DNA of 46,398 nt from NCBI GenBank assembly GCA_023229645.1, contig JALNYU010000028.1, positions 1 to 46,398 of the forward strand. Direction: 5' to 3'. The DNA comes from Nevskia sp. (GTDB lineage Bacteria; Pseudomonadota; Gammaproteobacteria; Nevskiales; Nevskiaceae). The position numbers and the translations under genes were made by a program. Position 1 is the stretch's first letter, and every line of letters begins with the position of its first letter. Under the pieces are notes generated by a model, which ran no database searches, was not told the DNA's origin, and saw only the letters and a program-made list of their open reading frames with translations. This document shows positions 25,601 to 33,597 of the stretch, one piece after another.

Positions 25601-28600
25601 GCGTAGACAACCGGCCCGGCAAGGCGGCGATACAGCTGTGCATCAGACTCGCTAACGTTGAGCTGCCGCAGCGTGACGCCGCCGTGGGTGTGGGCGAGTT
25701 CAAAGACTCGATTGGCGCGATGGCGGTCTTGATACTTCTCGACCAGCGCCATGCAGTCCTCGCGACTAGCCGCGGCACCGGTAACCAAATCGACAATCGT
25801 TGATTGCCCGGCGTTGAGCGTGATCCGGCAACGGATGGCGACTATCGGGTCCAATACCGAACCCTCGGTATTGGAGAGCGGCGCAAGCGCGCTCATCGCT
25901 TGCGGCGCGGTGACGGTGCGGCCGCGGCCGATGAAGCGCATGCGGTCGGTTTCGTACGAAACGTTGCTGATTGCAGTCCCGTTCGTCGCCATTAGGTGAA
26001 ACATCCACGGCGCGCGATCAGTGACCGAGCGCGGCCGGTGCGTGCACAGAATTGCACGGTGTTCGGGCAGAATTTCGGTCTGCACGAAGAGCTTGCCAAA
26101 TGCCGGTTGCATGGCATCGGCAGCGGCTGTGGTCAGCGCGGGTTCGGCATAGCTGGTGACCTCAATGGTTCTCGTCCGGTGCGAACGATTGGTAATGCAC
26201 TGCCGACGCAGTTCGATGTCGTCTTCCGGCGATACGACGATTTCAGAATACGTTTCGATTTCCTCATCGCGGCGCCGATATTCGGCGCGGCCTTCGGAGA
26301 ACATGGCTTCGTAGATCTCGGCGCGCTTGCGGGTCGGCTGGTGCGTTGCGGACCAGAATTCGCCGCTGGCAACATCGCGCAGATAGAGAAACGTGCCCCA
26401 GTTGTCGCAGCTGGTGTCTTCGCGCCAGCGGGTAACCGCGAGATCGTTCCACAGGCTGTAGCCGCCGCCGGCGTTGCTGACCATCACGTGGTAGCGGCCA
26501 TTGGACAAGAGCTGCACTTCCGGCGCTGGCGTGTTGGCGCTAATTGGCAAATTCAATTCCACCGCCGGGTCGTGGAAGAACGGATTGGACCCGCCGTTTT
26601 CAACCGCCCGCGACGGTAACGCCGAGCGTTTCGGAATCCGTTCCTGCAACAGCAGCAGCGTGGCCTTAACTTGAGGGTCGGATTCGAAACGCCGCTGCAT
26701 CGGCTGGCCGAGCAGCAGATAAGCCAGCGATAGCAGGCTCATGCCTTGATGGTGGGCCATGAATGAACGCACCACGACGCCCGGCAGTGTCGTTGCGATG
26801 TCGCGTTTTACGGCAATTGACGATTCCGCCGCCGGCGAACGCGAAGGGGTGTAGTCAACAGCCTCGAAGAACCCGTAACGGCCCTCAATGCCCTCAAGCG
26901 CCAAGCGCTGCAGATTGGCGCAAGCGGCATCGGGCGCGACCATCAGCGCCAGCACCGTGGCATACGGCGCAACCACGGCATCCTCGGCCAGGCCGCGCTT
27001 TAGCCCGAGCCCAGGCACGCCAAAGGCGTGATACTGGTAATTGAGGCTGGCATCGAACGTATTGAAGCCGGACTCCGAAACGCCCCAAGGCAGGCCGCGC
27101 TGTGTACCGTAGGCGATCTGCCGGGCCACGGCGGCGCGACAGGTTTGGTCAAGCAGCGTGCCGGTGTAGCTCGGCATGACGAGCAGCGGCATCAGATACT
27201 CGAACATCGAGCCGCTCCACGACAGCAAAATCGGCTCGCCGCCGGCCGTCGTTCGCAGGCGGCCCAGCGTAAACCAGCTCTCTTGCGGTAGTTTTCCTTG
27301 CGCGATGGCGACAAAGCTGCACAAGCGCGCCTCGGAAGCCAGCAGGTCGTAGTAGCTGGTATCGCGTCGAAATTCATCGACGTTGTAGCCGACGGCCAGC
27401 AGATGGCGGGTGCGATCGTAAAGAAACTCGTACTGAATCTCGGCAAATTCCCCGGCTTGTTGGGCGAGGCGTTCGCAAGCGGTAATCCGGGCCAGAGCCC
27501 GGGTGCTCGCCGTAACCACGCACAAACGGAGCGCCGTCAGCCAGTCGCGTGTTACGGAGGTCACGCCATCGTGGAATTTGGCATCGATCAGCGGCAGCGC
27601 CCGCCTGCCGTATCCGGCGAGATCGCGCACGGTGTGCGGCTCGCCAATGGTGGCGATAAAGCCGGCCAGCGCCTCTGGCGCCGCTGGCAGCGTCAGCCAG
27701 GGGGCAAGAAACCGTAGTTCTTCAATCGCGTCCTGACATTGCTGGCGGAGCGCGGCCGCCCAGCCGGCCACGTTCGGGGCTGCCGCGTCGGCCAAACCGA
27801 CGGCTGCACTGGGCGTCAAGCTGGCGACGATAAGCGCGGCGCAACGTTCAATCGGTATCAGCATTTGCAGCATGGCCGGCAGCGTTGCCGGCCAGTGCGC
27901 GTTTGCGTCCGCCAGCAGCGCCTGCACGTGTGCAATCGGTGACTGATTGATCGGAGGCGCAATGTCGTGGAGAACCGCCAGCGTATCGGCGATGCCATCG
28001 AACAAGCGCAGGCCGATCAAACGCTGATCCGGTAGCGACAGTAAGCCGGCCCGCAGCGTCAGCAGGTGACCGGCCAGATTGCCGCTGTCCACGGATGAGA
28101 TATAGCGCGGTGGTAGCGGCAGCAGACTGCGGGTGTCGTACCAATTGTAGAAATGTCCCTGATGCCGCTCCAGCGCGGCCATCGATCCCAACGTATTTCC
28201 GGTGCGTGTGATCAAGGCCCCGGCGGTAATGAAGCCGAAGTCAAACGCCGATAAATTGGCCAACAACGCGAGCCCGATATTGGTGGGCGAGGTCCGATGT
28301 GCGATGACATCAACCGGAAACTCCTGGTAATTATCCGGTGGCAGCCAGTGATCCTCCGCGCCGACGAAGCGTTCAAAAAACGCCCAGGTTTTGCGTGCAA
28401 TTTTGCGTAGGAACACGGTCTGATGCGTGTCCAGTTCCACTTCGCGTTGAACCAACGGCCGGCTGAGCCACCACGCAATGCCCGGCGCGGCAAACCACAG
28501 CGCCAAAATCGGCGCGGCGGCGATCAGTGCATCAAGCCGCAGCGTGCCTAGCGCCAACGTTACCGATGCGGCGCTGAGCGGTGCGATCATCATCGCTGAA

Positions 28601-31512
28601 TAGGCGGCTAGGATGCCTTCATCGGGCACCGGGGTCTGCCCGCCCGTTTTGTTCGCCGCACCATCGTGCAGTGGGCTGTCCACGGCGACACGCCATTCCA
28701 GCAGCCTGCGGTGCGAGATCCACATGCGCCAGGCCGTGCGCACAATGGCATCGAGACTGAGCAATGCTTCGTAAGGCAAACAGGCAATTCTGAATCCGGC
28801 CAACGCCAAGCTCTTCGCCGCCGAGCCGAGCACCGCTTGCAGATGGTGACGCAACAGCATTTCCGGAGGCCTGCGGAAGGCATCGACCAATGCACCGAGC
28901 AAGGCTGGAATCGCGACCATGGCAACGACTGCGAGGGTCCAGAACCCCGCTTGCGGCAGTGCGGTCCAGCCCATCATTAACAGCGCCGTAAGCCCCGCCG
29001 GGACCAAGCTACGGCGTAGATTGTCGAAGATTTTCCAGCGCGATAGCGCCGAAAGCGGATTGAGCAACGACTGCCCGTTCGGACCCGGAACGTGCGGGAA
29101 CAACCAGCGCGTGATCTGCCAGTCGCCGCGAATCCAGCGCCGATGGCGCGCCATATCGGTCTGGTAGCTGGATGGATATTCCTCGAACAATTCGACATCG
29201 TTCAGCAAACCTGAACGCGCGTAACAGCCTTCAAGAAGATCGTGACTGAGAATTCGGTTTTCGGGGAAGCGGTCGCTGAGTGCACGCTCGAAGGCGTCAA
29301 CGTCGTAGATGCCTTTGCCGATGAACGAGCCTTCGCCAAAAAGGTCCTGGTACACGTTCGAGACTGAACCGGTGTACGGATCAATGCCCGGCTCGCTGCC
29401 GCAGAGCTGGCGGTAACGCGACGGCGTGGCGTTGGAGATACTTGCAGCAAGACGCGGTTGCAAAATGCCGTAGCCACCGCTGACGCGCCGCCGGTGCGCG
29501 TCATAGCGCGCGCGATTCAACGGGTGCGCCATCGTCGCCACGAACTGCCGCGCGGAATCTCGCGGAAGCAGCGTATCGGTATCCAGCGTGATCACGTATT
29601 TGACCGCTGGCAGCGCGGCCGTCTCGCCGACGATCAGCGAGAAACAATTGCCGCCATTGCCGCGTAGCAGCGCGTTCAGTTCGCTGAGCTTGCCGCGCTT
29701 GCGCTCGTAACCCATCCAAACCCGCTCGGTTGGATTCCAGCGGCGTGGACGATGAAACAGAAAAAAGCCACCCTGCCCGATGTCTCGATATTTCTCGTTG
29801 AGTCTTTCGATGCCGAGGCGCGCGTGCAGCAACAGCGGCGCATCTTCGGTCAGGGTTTCGGCGTCGGCATCGCGAAAATCGCTGAGCAGACCAAAATGCA
29901 GGTAAGCGTCCTGATTGCCGAGAAACCGCACTTCCAGGGCTTCGAGCAAGGCCTCAATGCCCTGTTCGCTGCCCAGCAGCGTCGGAATCACCACCAGCGT
30001 GCGTTGCTCAGACGGCAGTCCATGCGCGTAGTCCATGCGTGGCAGGCGCCGCGGATTCATCAGCAAGGTCGTCAGCCAATTCGTCAGCGCCGAGGCCATC
30101 TGGCTGCTGCCGAGCAGCGCCAGCGCGCCCAGTAGCACCAGCCGCCAGCCGATCACCGCCTCAACTTGCGCCTGCGCAAGCAGCGCGCCGGTGAAGACCA
30201 GCGTCATTAGCAGAATCGCGCCGAGATGCAGGGCCAGCGGCACACGCGCAAACCGCCGAGAAATCTGCTCGACTACCGGAAGATGCGCGCCGACCCGCGC
30301 TTCGAGCACCGGCAGGCCGCGGTCGATCAGGTAATAGCCGACATGTGCGCTGGGGTCGGCCCCGCCATTGATCGCGCCATTTTCGGAAGCGAGTGCAATC
30401 GCGGCGCGCGCGACTTCAGACTCCGACTGCCCGCAGCGCTTAGCCAGGCGATCAACAACATGCCGGTAACTATCGCGCGTGGCGAAGTCCGTCTGGCTGT
30501 AAACGCCGCCGAGGTCTTCACGAAAAATCTGCTCGACCTTGCTCATCGACTCAACAAAGTCGCGCCAGTCCATGGCGTCGAGAAAACGCAGGCTGCCGAT
30601 GGTATTGCTGATCGAAACTTGGTCCGCCGCCTGAGTCTGGTTTTCCGAAAGCACCATCTGTTCGATAGTCCGGCTGGACTCTGCGAGGCGCAGCTCAACC
30701 CAGGTGAGCGGTAGCGCCAGCGCCGGCCCGTGCCCGCGCAGGCGGCGTGCCAGCTCGGCGACGAACGGACTCGCCATCGGCGGGTTGGATCGCGCCATGT
30801 CGGCAATCACCAAAATCAGGCTTTTCGGGTCGCTTTCGGCGACCTCCATCATCTGGTTGGCCCAGATCTGCGCCAGATTCAGCTGAATCCGAGCGGTGGT
30901 AATTCGCGCGCCGATGCGCCGCAGGTTTTCGATCAGCGCCAGTCGCAGCATGATCGGAATTGCCCACAGTTCGCCCAGCGTGAGTGCGGTAACGGTTTGA
31001 TATGCGGCGACAAAGCCGACCAACGTTTCGGCGTCAACGCGGCCGTCACCGTGTGAGATCGCGTCGAGCGCAAGATCGTAGACGCGCGGCAACCCGCGCG
31101 CGGGGCCTTGCGCGAGGCGCGGCAGCTCGCGGCTATAACCTTTGGGCAGATGTTTTCGGGCGGTGCGGATCTGCTCTTCGATCAAGTAAAAATTATCGAG
31201 CAGCCATTCGCCCGCTGGTGCGATCTGTAACCGATCCCGGGCCGCAAGCGTTAGCAGACTGCAGGTTGCGACCAGAATCTGGCGGTTCTCATCCAATCGT
31301 GCCAGCAGCTGGTCGCGTTCGTCAGACCGGCTCAATACGTGTGATTCCGCCAGTGCCTTGCCGCGCTGCGCCATCTGCGCGGCGCTGAATAACTCAGCAC
31401 GCAACGGCGTTAGCTCGTCAGTGTCCCGGCGGCGCACACGGTTGCGCCGCCAGCGAATGAGGCGTGCCATTCCACGGCGACGAGCGGCTTGGTAGAACAT
31501 CCTGAGGCACAT
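22651..31512 (-). CDS. Cyclic beta-1,2-glucan synthase-like giant membrane enzyme (NdvB/ChvB type)
   Basis: The 2953-residue protein has the layout of family GT84/GH94 synthases. A cytoplasmic N-terminal region is followed by paired membrane spans near residues 420-480. A glycosyltransferase core follows with VITLDTDTLLPRDSA near 640 and RHRRWIRGDWQI near 790, then more spans at ~810-870 and ~970-1030. A glycoamylase-like domain runs from about 1060 to 1580, two carbohydrate-binding/phosphorylase N-terminal segments lie near 1670 and 2190, and the GH94 catalytic part has MGSGDWNDGMN near 2620. Such enzymes build linear beta-1,2-glucan from UDP-glucose, trim it and cyclise it for the periplasm. 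The start is uncertain: ATGs at 31512, 31500 and 31470 all have weak sites. It converges with pgm. Confidence 0.9.
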   Translation of the reverse strand: MCLRMFYQAARRRGMARLIRWRRNRVRRRDTDELTPLRAELFSAAQMAQRGKALAESHVLSRSDERDQLLARLDENRQILVATCSLLTLAARDRLQIAPAGEWLLDNFYLIEEQIRTARKHLPKGYSRELPRLAQGPARGLPRVYDLALDAISHGDGRVDAETLVGFVAAYQTVTALTLGELWAIPIMLRLALIENLRRIGARITTARIQLNLAQIWANQMMEVAESDPKSLILVIADMARSNPPMASPFVAELARRLRGHGPALALPLTWVELRLAESSRTIEQMVLSENQTQAADQVSISNTIGSLRFLDAMDWRDFVESMSKVEQIFREDLGGVYSQTDFATRDSYRHVVDRLAKRCGQSESEVARAAIALASENGAINGGADPSAHVGYYLIDRGLPVLEARVGAHLPVVEQISRRFARVPLALHLGAILLMTLVFTGALLAQAQVEAVIGWRLVLLGALALLGSSQMASALTNWLTTLLMNPRRLPRMDYAHGLPSEQRTLVVIPTLLGSEQGIEALLEALEVRFLGNQDAYLHFGLLSDFRDADAETLTEDAPLLLHARLGIERLNEKYRDIGQGGFFLFHRPRRWNPTERVWMGYERKRGKLSELNALLRGNGGNCFSLIVGETAALPAVKYVITLDTDTLLPRDSARQFVATMAHPLNRARYDAHRRRVSGGYGILQPRLAASISNATPSRYRQLCGSEPGIDPYTGSVSNVYQDLFGEGSFIGKGIYDVDAFERALSDRFPENRILSHDLLEGCYARSGLLNDVELFEEYPSSYQTDMARHRRWIRGDWQITRWLFPHVPGPNGQSLLNPLSALSRWKIFDNLRRSLVPAGLTALLMMGWTALPQAGFWTLAVVAMVAIPALLGALVDAFRRPPEMLLRHHLQAVLGSAAKSLALAGFRIACLPYEALLSLDAIVRTAWRMWISHRRLLEWRVAVDSPLHDGAANKTGGQTPVPDEGILAAYSAMMIAPLSAASVTLALGTLRLDALIAAAPILALWFAAPGIAWWLSRPLVQREVELDTHQTVFLRKIARKTWAFFERFVGAEDHWLPPDNYQEFPVDVIAHRTSPTNIGLALLANLSAFDFGFITAGALITRTGNTLGSMAALERHQGHFYNWYDTRSLLPLPPRYISSVDSGNLAGHLLTLRAGLLSLPDQRLIGLRLFDGIADTLAVLHDIAPPINQSPIAHVQALLADANAHWPATLPAMLQMLIPIERCAALIVASLTPSAAVGLADAAAPNVAGWAAALRQQCQDAIEELRFLAPWLTLPAAPEALAGFIATIGEPHTVRDLAGYGRRALPLIDAKFHDGVTSVTRDWLTALRLCVVTASTRALARITACERLAQQAGEFAEIQYEFLYDRTRHLLAVGYNVDEFRRDTSYYDLLASEARLCSFVAIAQGKLPQESWFTLGRLRTTAGGEPILLSWSGSMFEYLMPLLVMPSYTGTLLDQTCRAAVARQIAYGTQRGLPWGVSESGFNTFDASLNYQYHAFGVPGLGLKRGLAEDAVVAPYATVLALMVAPDAACANLQRLALEGIEGRYGFFEAVDYTPSRSPAAESSIAVKRDIATTLPGVVVRSFMAHHQGMSLLSLAYLLLGQPMQRRFESDPQVKATLLLLQERIPKRSALPSRAVENGGSNPFFHDPAVELNLPISANTPAPEVQLLSNGRYHVMVSNAGGGYSLWNDLAVTRWREDTSCDNWGTFLYLRDVASGEFWSATHQPTRKRAEIYEAMFSEGRAEYRRRDEEIETYSEIVVSPEDDIELRRQCITNRSHRTRTIEVTSYAEPALTTAAADAMQPAFGKLFVQTEILPEHRAILCTHRPRSVTDRAPWMFHLMATNGTAISNVSYETDRMRFIGRGRTVTAPQAMSALAPLSNTEGSVLDPIVAIRCRITLNAGQSTIVDLVTGAAASREDCMALVEKYQDRHRANRVFELAHTHGGVTLRQLNVSESDAQLYRRLAGPVVYANAALRAQASVLVQNRRGQSGLWAYAISGDLPIVLLRVSDSTHIDLARQMIQCHTYWRLKGLKVDLVIWNEDHLGYRQILQDQIMALIATGTDANAIDRPGGIFVRSAEQISNEDRNLLQSVARVIVAGDRGTLAEQVSRRVVTHRGIARLAHTRAYVHEPATSPVMPRPGLLFGNDFGGFTADGREYVITTTQAQTTPLPWVNVLANPQFGTVVTESGLAYTWSENAHEFRLTPWSDDAVGASGGEAFYLRDEESGKFWSPTPLPVRDTAPYVTRHGFGYSVFEHRAGGIQSELCIYVDLNDAVKFSVLKVRNISGRARRLSVTGYVEWVLGDLRPKSAMHVVTEIDPTSGALFARNAYNTEFAGRVAFFDVDDNSRTLTGDRTEFLGRNGSLNDPDAMTRAYLSGRIGAALDPCGAIQVPFELADGQEREIIFRLGAGRDLDQTCALAKRLRMPGSARAALEKVQQYWQHTLGAVQVETPDPALNVLANGWLVYQVLACRLWARSGFYQSGGAFGFRDQLQDVMALVHSAPALVREHLLRSAQRQFPEGDVQHWWHPPTGRGVRTRCSDDYLWLPLAVCRYVQSSGDTGVLDEKLHFLSGRLLADDEESYYDAPGHVSDVASLYEHCVRAIAHGLRYGEHGLPLMGSGDWNDGMNLVGIDGKGESVWLGFFLYEVLVSFGALASTRGDIAFADRCTAEAARLRTNLDQHAWDGAWYRRAWFDDGTPLGSKINPECSIDSIAQSWSVLSAAGEPGRARQAMDALDQHLVDREHGVIRLLDPPFDQSSMNPGYIKGYVPGVRENGGQYTHAAVWAAMAFAKLGDEKRAWSLLNIINPAMRARSAQAVAIYKAEPYAVAADVYAVPPHAGRGGWTWYTGSAGWLYRLMLESLLGLKREGDTLQITPCIPKDWTAFKIYYRYQETVYEISVRQTNDSTNPALLTLDGVEQPTTSFALVNDGHRHRVELKVCGRLAEHLETATITA

Positions 31513-32004
31513 CCTTATTCGTCATTACAAGATCACTTGGGTCGCATGGACGACAAGGCCGGTACGGCCGCGACTGAAAGCCTTTGCGGGCCAGACATCA
31601 CGACGAAGCGCGTGCTGGAGATGAGACGGAACCGGTTCGGCAAACGCCGGCAAAACACGCCGACAACGCTGCCTGTTCGACAGCGGGTGCCGAAGTAAAG
31701 ATGTTTCCGAACCCATCGGCAACGCGTAACCGTTGCCTCAGTTCGACCGTCCGCGTTCCGCGTACGACGCCTAGGCGATGAGCCCGGACAGTGCCTGTTG
31801 CGAATCGGGCTGTCTGTTCGCTATCGCGCATTGGCGCGTTTCTTGGCGCGCGACTCGGGCTCTCATGGCCATCCGCCTCCGGTTTGGACTGGCGCAGTTG
31901 CGAATGGCCTACGCCGCGCGCTCAGCAGTGTGCGTTAGCGAACTGACGTAGTTTTCTTCACCCCCTATGTTGTCGCGGTTACTTGGGTCTGAGGAGCATT
32001 CGGC
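31513..32004. other. Intergenic region between glucan synthase and SPFH gene
   Basis: This 492-bp divergent region must hold promoters for the leftward glucan synthase and rightward SPFH genes. I see no convincing coding frame and no clear consensus promoter. A good GAGGAG at 31991-31996 serves the ATG at 32005. Confidence 0.3.
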
Positions 32005-32934
32005 ATGAATCCAGGCACCTATTTTTTTGTATTTGTCTTTTCATTGGCCGGTCTAACCGCTGGTGCTTGGGTGAGCCCCCTGTTAGCGCTTTCTCTACTC
32101 GCGATCGTGGCTATCGTCGCGCTGTCACTGCAGAAGGTTGATACTTGGCAGAAGTTTGTCATTCTGCGAATAAACAGGTCGCAGAATGAGGAACAGGCAG
32201 GAATGTTGGGGGTTGTTCCGGTCATTGATGCGGTGATCGCAATCGTCAACACCCGCTCTAAAACCACCGGCTTTAACGCTGAGCGGGTGCTGAGCCGGGA
32301 TACCGATCCGGGCAACATCGATGCGATCGTCTTCTGGCATGTGCATATCGCCGAAAACGCCGCGCCGGCCATACGGGATTATCGACAAACCATCGATCAG
32401 GTTGCGCAGACCTCGCTGCGGGCGATGCTGGACGCGTCGATGCGTGAGGTGCTGCCGTTGGACCACGACGATACGAATGCTCCGTTGCCACTAGCGGATG
32501 GTCAGAACAGCATGCCCTGGCGCGTGACGGTGAGTGCAGTGGAAGTTCGCGATATCACCCTACTTGAGGCCTTGAGGGACAGGATGTCGCGGCAAGACCA
32601 GGTTGCGTCTGAGTTTGCGTCTGAGAAGCATGCACGCATAATTTTTGGCTCTGCCGAAGCGGCGATCGACAGCCAGTTTGTCTCCGCCGCAGAAACCGCC
32701 GCAGGCGCGCTGCAGGTGCGCGCGATGAACATTATTTACGAGACCACCAAGGAACGCGGAACGATGATTTTAATTCCGAGTTCGACGGTCGATAGCCTGA
32801 ACCCGACGAGCAGAACACTGGCTCTGGCTTTAGCCGGCAAGGCAGTGCCTGGCTCGGTCGCGTCGCCCCGCTGGCGCGCGACAACGCAGGCGCCCGTCAC
32901 CAACGCGAGCGTGGCGAGAGCGACAACAGCCTAG
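32005..32934 (+). CDS. SPFH/band-7 (stomatin-like) membrane protein, atypical
   Basis: The 309-residue protein has two adjoining N-terminal hydrophobic segments (about residues 6-25 and 26-42), then an SPFH-like domain: DAIVFWHVHIAENAAPAIRD, VAQTSLRAMLDASMREVLPL, WRVTVSAVEVRDITLLEALR. A helical AEAA..A-type stretch (SAAETAAGALQVRAMN) follows. Family members scaffold membrane microdomains. It differs from standard stomatins by lacking the usual 'GPGLHF..P' segment; instead RSQNEEQAGMLGVVPVIDAV joins the span to the domain. It is followed 58 bp later by a SHOCT protein, and both may act at the inner membrane. Confidence 0.8.
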   Translation: MNPGTYFFVFVFSLAGLTAGAWVSPLLALSLLAIVAIVALSLQKVDTWQKFVILRINRSQNEEQAGMLGVVPVIDAVIAIVNTRSKTTGFNAERVLSRDTDPGNIDAIVFWHVHIAENAAPAIRDYRQTIDQVAQTSLRAMLDASMREVLPLDHDDTNAPLPLADGQNSMPWRVTVSAVEVRDITLLEALRDRMSRQDQVASEFASEKHARIIFGSAEAAIDSQFVSAAETAAGALQVRAMNIIYETTKERGTMILIPSSTVDSLNPTSRTLALALAGKAVPGSVASPRWRATTQAPVTNASVARATTA

Positions 32935-32992
32935 GTGGAACCCACTGCTGCGCCTGCTCGGCCGATTTGTCCATCGCATAAAGGAAATTCAA

Positions 32993-33229
32993 ATGACACA
33001 CCCCTATTGGAATGATTGGTACTTCAGCTGGGGCTGGCTACTCTGGTTTGGCTTCTGCTTTCTGCTGATTTCGAACTTTGGACACTGGGGGTACACCTAC
33101 CGCTCCAACCGGCGCTATTCAAGCGCGCCGCAAAAGCAGGCGCTCGATATTCTCAATGAACGCTACGCCCGTGGCGAGATCAACCGCGAAGAATTCGGCC
33201 GTATGAAGTCAGAGATCGCTGCAAAGTAG
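32993..33229 (+). CDS. SHOCT-domain small membrane protein
   Basis: The 78-residue protein starts at an ATG preceded by AAAGGAAATTCAA. One Trp/Phe-rich membrane span (about residues 11-30, WGWLLWFGFCFLLISNFGHW) is followed by a linker and a C-terminal SHOCT motif (ALDILNERYARGEINREEFG). SHOCT motifs are short helices that mediate oligomerisation. The partner is unknown; the SPFH protein encoded just upstream is the obvious candidate by position. Confidence 0.8.
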   Translation: MTHPYWNDWYFSWGWLLWFGFCFLLISNFGHWGYTYRSNRRYSSAPQKQALDILNERYARGEINREEFGRMKSEIAAK

Positions 33230-33333
33230 CGATGCCCTCTACCGCATTATCGATCTCCACCATTTCCGGCGACGATCAGTGCTAGATCCCGCGACGGGAA
33301 ACCGTCCATTTCGCACCAGGAAAGTCCGCCCCG

Positions 33334-33597
33334 ATGTATCAGCTTTACGCGGTAGATCCAAGACACATCCAGATCGGCGAAAGCTCCGCAGCGGCGCGCA
33401 AAATGTTGCTGGCGGAACTCAAATTAGCCGATGACGCAAAGCCTCGCAATCACGGCGCCCTCAACGATCCTGTCGCGCAGTTGAGCGCACAGCAGCAGCA
33501 GCGCTACAGTCGTAACCGCCACGCGCTGCTGCTGGCTTTTCAAGCGATGGGCGCCGCGAGCATCGGCAGCCCGGTCGGCCCGTCGGGGATGAAATGA
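33334..33597 (+). CDS. Unknown 87-residue protein coupled to transketolase
   Basis: ATG at 33334 has CAGGAAAG upstream at about 33320. The product begins MYQLYAVDPRHIQIGESSAA, is helix-rich with a Gln-rich stretch (QLSAQQQQRYSRNRHALLL) and has neither signal peptide nor membrane span. I do not recognise a family. Its stop overlaps the transketolase start as ATGA, which argues for a real, co-translated gene. A regulatory or accessory role for transketolase is possible but unproven. Confidence 0.6.
   Translation: MYQLYAVDPRHIQIGESSAAARKMLLAELKLADDAKPRNHGALNDPVAQLSAQQQQRYSRNRHALLLAFQAMGAASIGSPVGPSGMK

Noticed and set aside
25126..25803. 225-residue open frame antisense within the glucan synthase
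   Set aside because: It is a shadow frame inside a well-supported gene, with no ribosome site or recognisable domain.
31489..31698. 69-residue rightward frame before the SPFH gene
   Set aside because: It overlaps the start of the glucan synthase gene, and I see no ribosome site or family resemblance.
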